24,488 nucleotides of DNA from Candidatus Gerdarchaeota archaeon (GTDB taxonomy: Archaea > Asgardarchaeota > Heimdallarchaeia > JABLTI01). This document shows, in pieces, positions 23,529 through 24,488 of this stretch; within the stretch, counting starts at the first letter, position 1, and each line of letters begins with the position of its first letter. The notes beneath the pieces are model-generated. The model searched no databases and was not told the origin of the DNA. It saw only the letters and a program-made list of their open reading frames with translations. Position numbers and translations under genes: made by a program. The stretch is taken from NCBI GenBank assembly GCA_016840945.1, contig JAEORJ010000046.1, forward strand, positions 1 through 24,488. Reading direction: 5' to 3'.

Positions 23529-24005
23529 ATGAAAATATGGATATTGCATAATACTACGTATGGAAACGGAAAGAAAGTTGCCGAAACTTTAGGAAAAGTT
23601 TTCGAAAAAGATATGGAAGTTAAGATTGGTCATATAAAAGATGTCAAACCAGAAGAAATTGTGAAAGACAAACCCGATGCTATTGTTATTGGGACATTTG
23701 CTAGAACATTTTTAATTAGTGGAGCATCTAAAAGTTGGTTGCGATCATTAAAATCATCCCTTAAAGAATCTAATCAAACCATCAAATATGGTGCGAGCTT
23801 TATGACCCATGGATTGGATAAAAAAATAGCTAAAGTTTGGGGTGCACGATTTAATAAAATGGTTGCTCGTGGGAATGTAATAATTAATGTCTATCCGGAT
23901 TGGCTTTCTGGACAAGTTGCTGACACTGAAGGACCTCTAAAGGAAGGCGTTATTGAAGAGCTTACAAAACAAGCAACTGAGATTGCTAAATGGATGAAGA
24001 AATAA
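23529..24005 (+). CDS. Flavodoxin-like protein
   Basis: A protein of about 158 residues with the flavodoxin fold. It begins with strand MKIWILHNTTYGNGKKVAETL, where NTTYGNGKK replaces the usual T-x-T-G-N-T phosphate loop for FMN. A second strand-loop DAIVIGTFARTFLISGASKSWL (about 51-72) and the third strand KYGASFMTHG (about 85-94) follow in order. It probably carries electrons or acts as a flavin-dependent oxidoreductase. FMN binding is inferred, and the changed P-loop leaves some doubt. GTG 23520, ATG 23523 and ATG 23529 are all in frame. GTGAT at 23520-23524 spaced four bases from ATG 23529 decides the choice, the same geometry as at phoU. Confidence 0.75.
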   Translation: MKIWILHNTTYGNGKKVAETLGKVFEKDMEVKIGHIKDVKPEEIVKDKPDAIVIGTFARTFLISGASKSWLRSLKSSLKESNQTIKYGASFMTHGLDKKIAKVWGARFNKMVARGNVIINVYPDWLSGQVADTEGPLKEGVIEELTKQATEIAKWMKK

Positions 24006-24010
24006 TATCT

Positions 24011-24029
24011 TCGTCTTTTTTTCTTTTTA
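24011..24029 (+). terminator. T-rich tract after the flavodoxin-like gene
   Basis: Two runs of seven and five T separated by a single C follow the stop codon within six bases. The next gene is 60 bases further and has its own ribosome binding site. Confidence 0.4.
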
Positions 24030-24094
24030 TCAAAACTATTAGTTAAAGGAAAATACTTTTTTGCTTGAAAAACATACAAATTGTTGTGATGTCC

Positions 24095-24301
24095 ATGCCT
24101 GGTAAAATTAAATTTGGCATTCCTTTATGTGATGAATGTGCTAAACAACGACAATCATTAATTGGTATATTTAATTTAAAACAAAGCCGCACTCGTGGCG
24201 ATGTTAAATGTTATATGTGCCCCAGAAAAGCTACCGCCGAATATGTTGGCATGGCTGATTCTGACAAGGAAATTGAGTTAATAAAACAAAAATTCACTTA
24301 A
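24095..24301 (+). CDS. Small protein with two CxxC pairs, likely zinc-binding
   Basis: A 68-residue basic protein. Two Cys-x-x-Cys pairs, LCDECAK (about residues 11-17) and KCYMCPRK (about 38-45), make a probable zinc ribbon or knuckle. The sequence between and after is basic and contains no recognised domain. The frame is open upstream to TTG 24065, but GTGAT (24086-24090) lies four bases before ATG 24095, the same spacing as in the preceding gene, so the shorter start is preferred (ATG 24089 is also in frame). Function unknown; nucleic-acid binding or a small structural role are possibilities only. Confidence 0.6.
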   Translation: MPGKIKFGIPLCDECAKQRQSLIGIFNLKQSRTRGDVKCYMCPRKATAEYVGMADSDKEIELIKQKFT

Positions 24302-24320
24302 TTTATTTCCTTGATACTCA

Positions 24321-24344
24321 TTTTTTTCTTTTTCTCCTTTTTTT
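24321..24344 (+). terminator. T-rich terminator after the small four-Cys protein
   Basis: Three T runs (seven, five and seven bases) interrupted by C-containing spots begin about 20 bases after the stop codon. A TATA box of the next gene follows at 24362-24376. Confidence 0.45.
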
Positions 24345-24361
24345 ACTGCTGATAAGAGTAT

Positions 24362-24376
24362 AGTATATTATTAAAT
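24362..24376 (+). promoter_or_regulatory. TATA box ahead of the nitroreductase-like frame
   Basis: AGTATATTATTAAAT predicts a transcription start near 24394 and a 25-base leader that contains GAGGTG (24407-24412), six bases before ATG 24419. Promoter and RBS together indicate a real gene start here. Confidence 0.4.
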
Positions 24377-24418
24377 AGTCTAAAAGAGAATGCTTTCTTG
24401 ACATTTGAGGTGTTAATT

Positions 24419-24488
24419 ATGTCTGATTTACTTGATTCTTTGTTAAATCATAGATCCATTAGAAAAGATAAGGAATAAGCAATTGAAC
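24419..24488 (+). pseudogene. Start of a nitroreductase-like gene interrupted by a stop codon, window edge
   Basis: ATG 24419 with a strong GAGGTG ribosome binding site opens a frame whose product starts MSDLLDSLLNHRSIRK. The HRSIRK element after a short helix is the N-terminal signature of nitroreductase-family flavoproteins (usually HRSIRKFxDxxI). Here it runs HRSIRKDKE and then meets TAA (24476-24478). The aromatic residue and neighbour normally after RK are missing. Only 70 bases are visible, so it could be a true disruption, an indel or assembly error near the contig end, or a short unrelated ORF. Confidence 0.35.

Overview
The window is AT-rich and archaeal. Gene starts have archaeal Shine-Dalgarno pieces (GGAGG, GGTGA, GTGAT) and several start codons are TTG. 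TATA boxes lie about 25 bases ahead of probable transcription starts, gene ends have T-rich tracts, and one tRNA gene carries an intron with a canonical bulge-helix-bulge. A membrane protein joins an extracellular LVIVD beta-propeller to a cytoplasmic longin/roadblock-like domain. That combination, with the overall gene style, suggests an Asgard (Promethearchaeota) lineage, perhaps Thor- or Heimdall-like. This assignment is inference and no marker gene here proves it.

Bases 1-8866 form a phosphate island. On the plus strand are the tail of a DUF47/PhoU-like protein, a PiT-type phosphate permease and a helical protein of unknown function. Converging on them on the minus strand is a high-affinity Pst cluster in transcription order pstS, pstC, pstA, second pstS. 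Divergent from the first pstS is an AbrB-PhoU fusion, the likely regulator. A minus-strand pstB-phoU pair converges on that regulator gene. The intergenic DNA holds helically phased ATAGAT repeats and a palindrome beside the pstB TATA box that shares ten bases with them, so one operator set may serve the whole regulon.

Bases 9046-16242 encode cell-surface proteins and hypotheticals: a small secreted or membrane protein, an APH-like kinase, two neighbouring LVIVD-propeller proteins (7 and 14 blades) with thrombospondin-3-like calcium repeats, and a 129-residue hypothetical. The first LVIVD protein crosses the membrane into a cytoplasmic longin/roadblock-like module and looks like an outside-to-inside sensor.

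Bases 16268-18792 hold a winged-helix regulator divergent from a two-gene ABC exporter (ATPase and ABC-2 permease). The shared promoter has two identical TATA boxes and three ATG-N3-CAT palindromes, which suggests local repression and autoregulation.

Bases 18868-24488 are mixed: a small ORF, a DUF998-like membrane protein whose 3' end overlaps an antisense intron-containing tRNA-Arg(UCU), a phosphoribosyltransferase, a nucleotidyltransferase, a dihydropyrimidinase/dihydroorotase-like amidohydrolase, a flavodoxin-like protein, a small four-cysteine protein, and the start of a nitroreductase-like reading frame broken by an in-frame stop at the window edge. I saw no insertion sequence, CRISPR array, rRNA or prophage. 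No gene-free stretch exceeds 300 bases.
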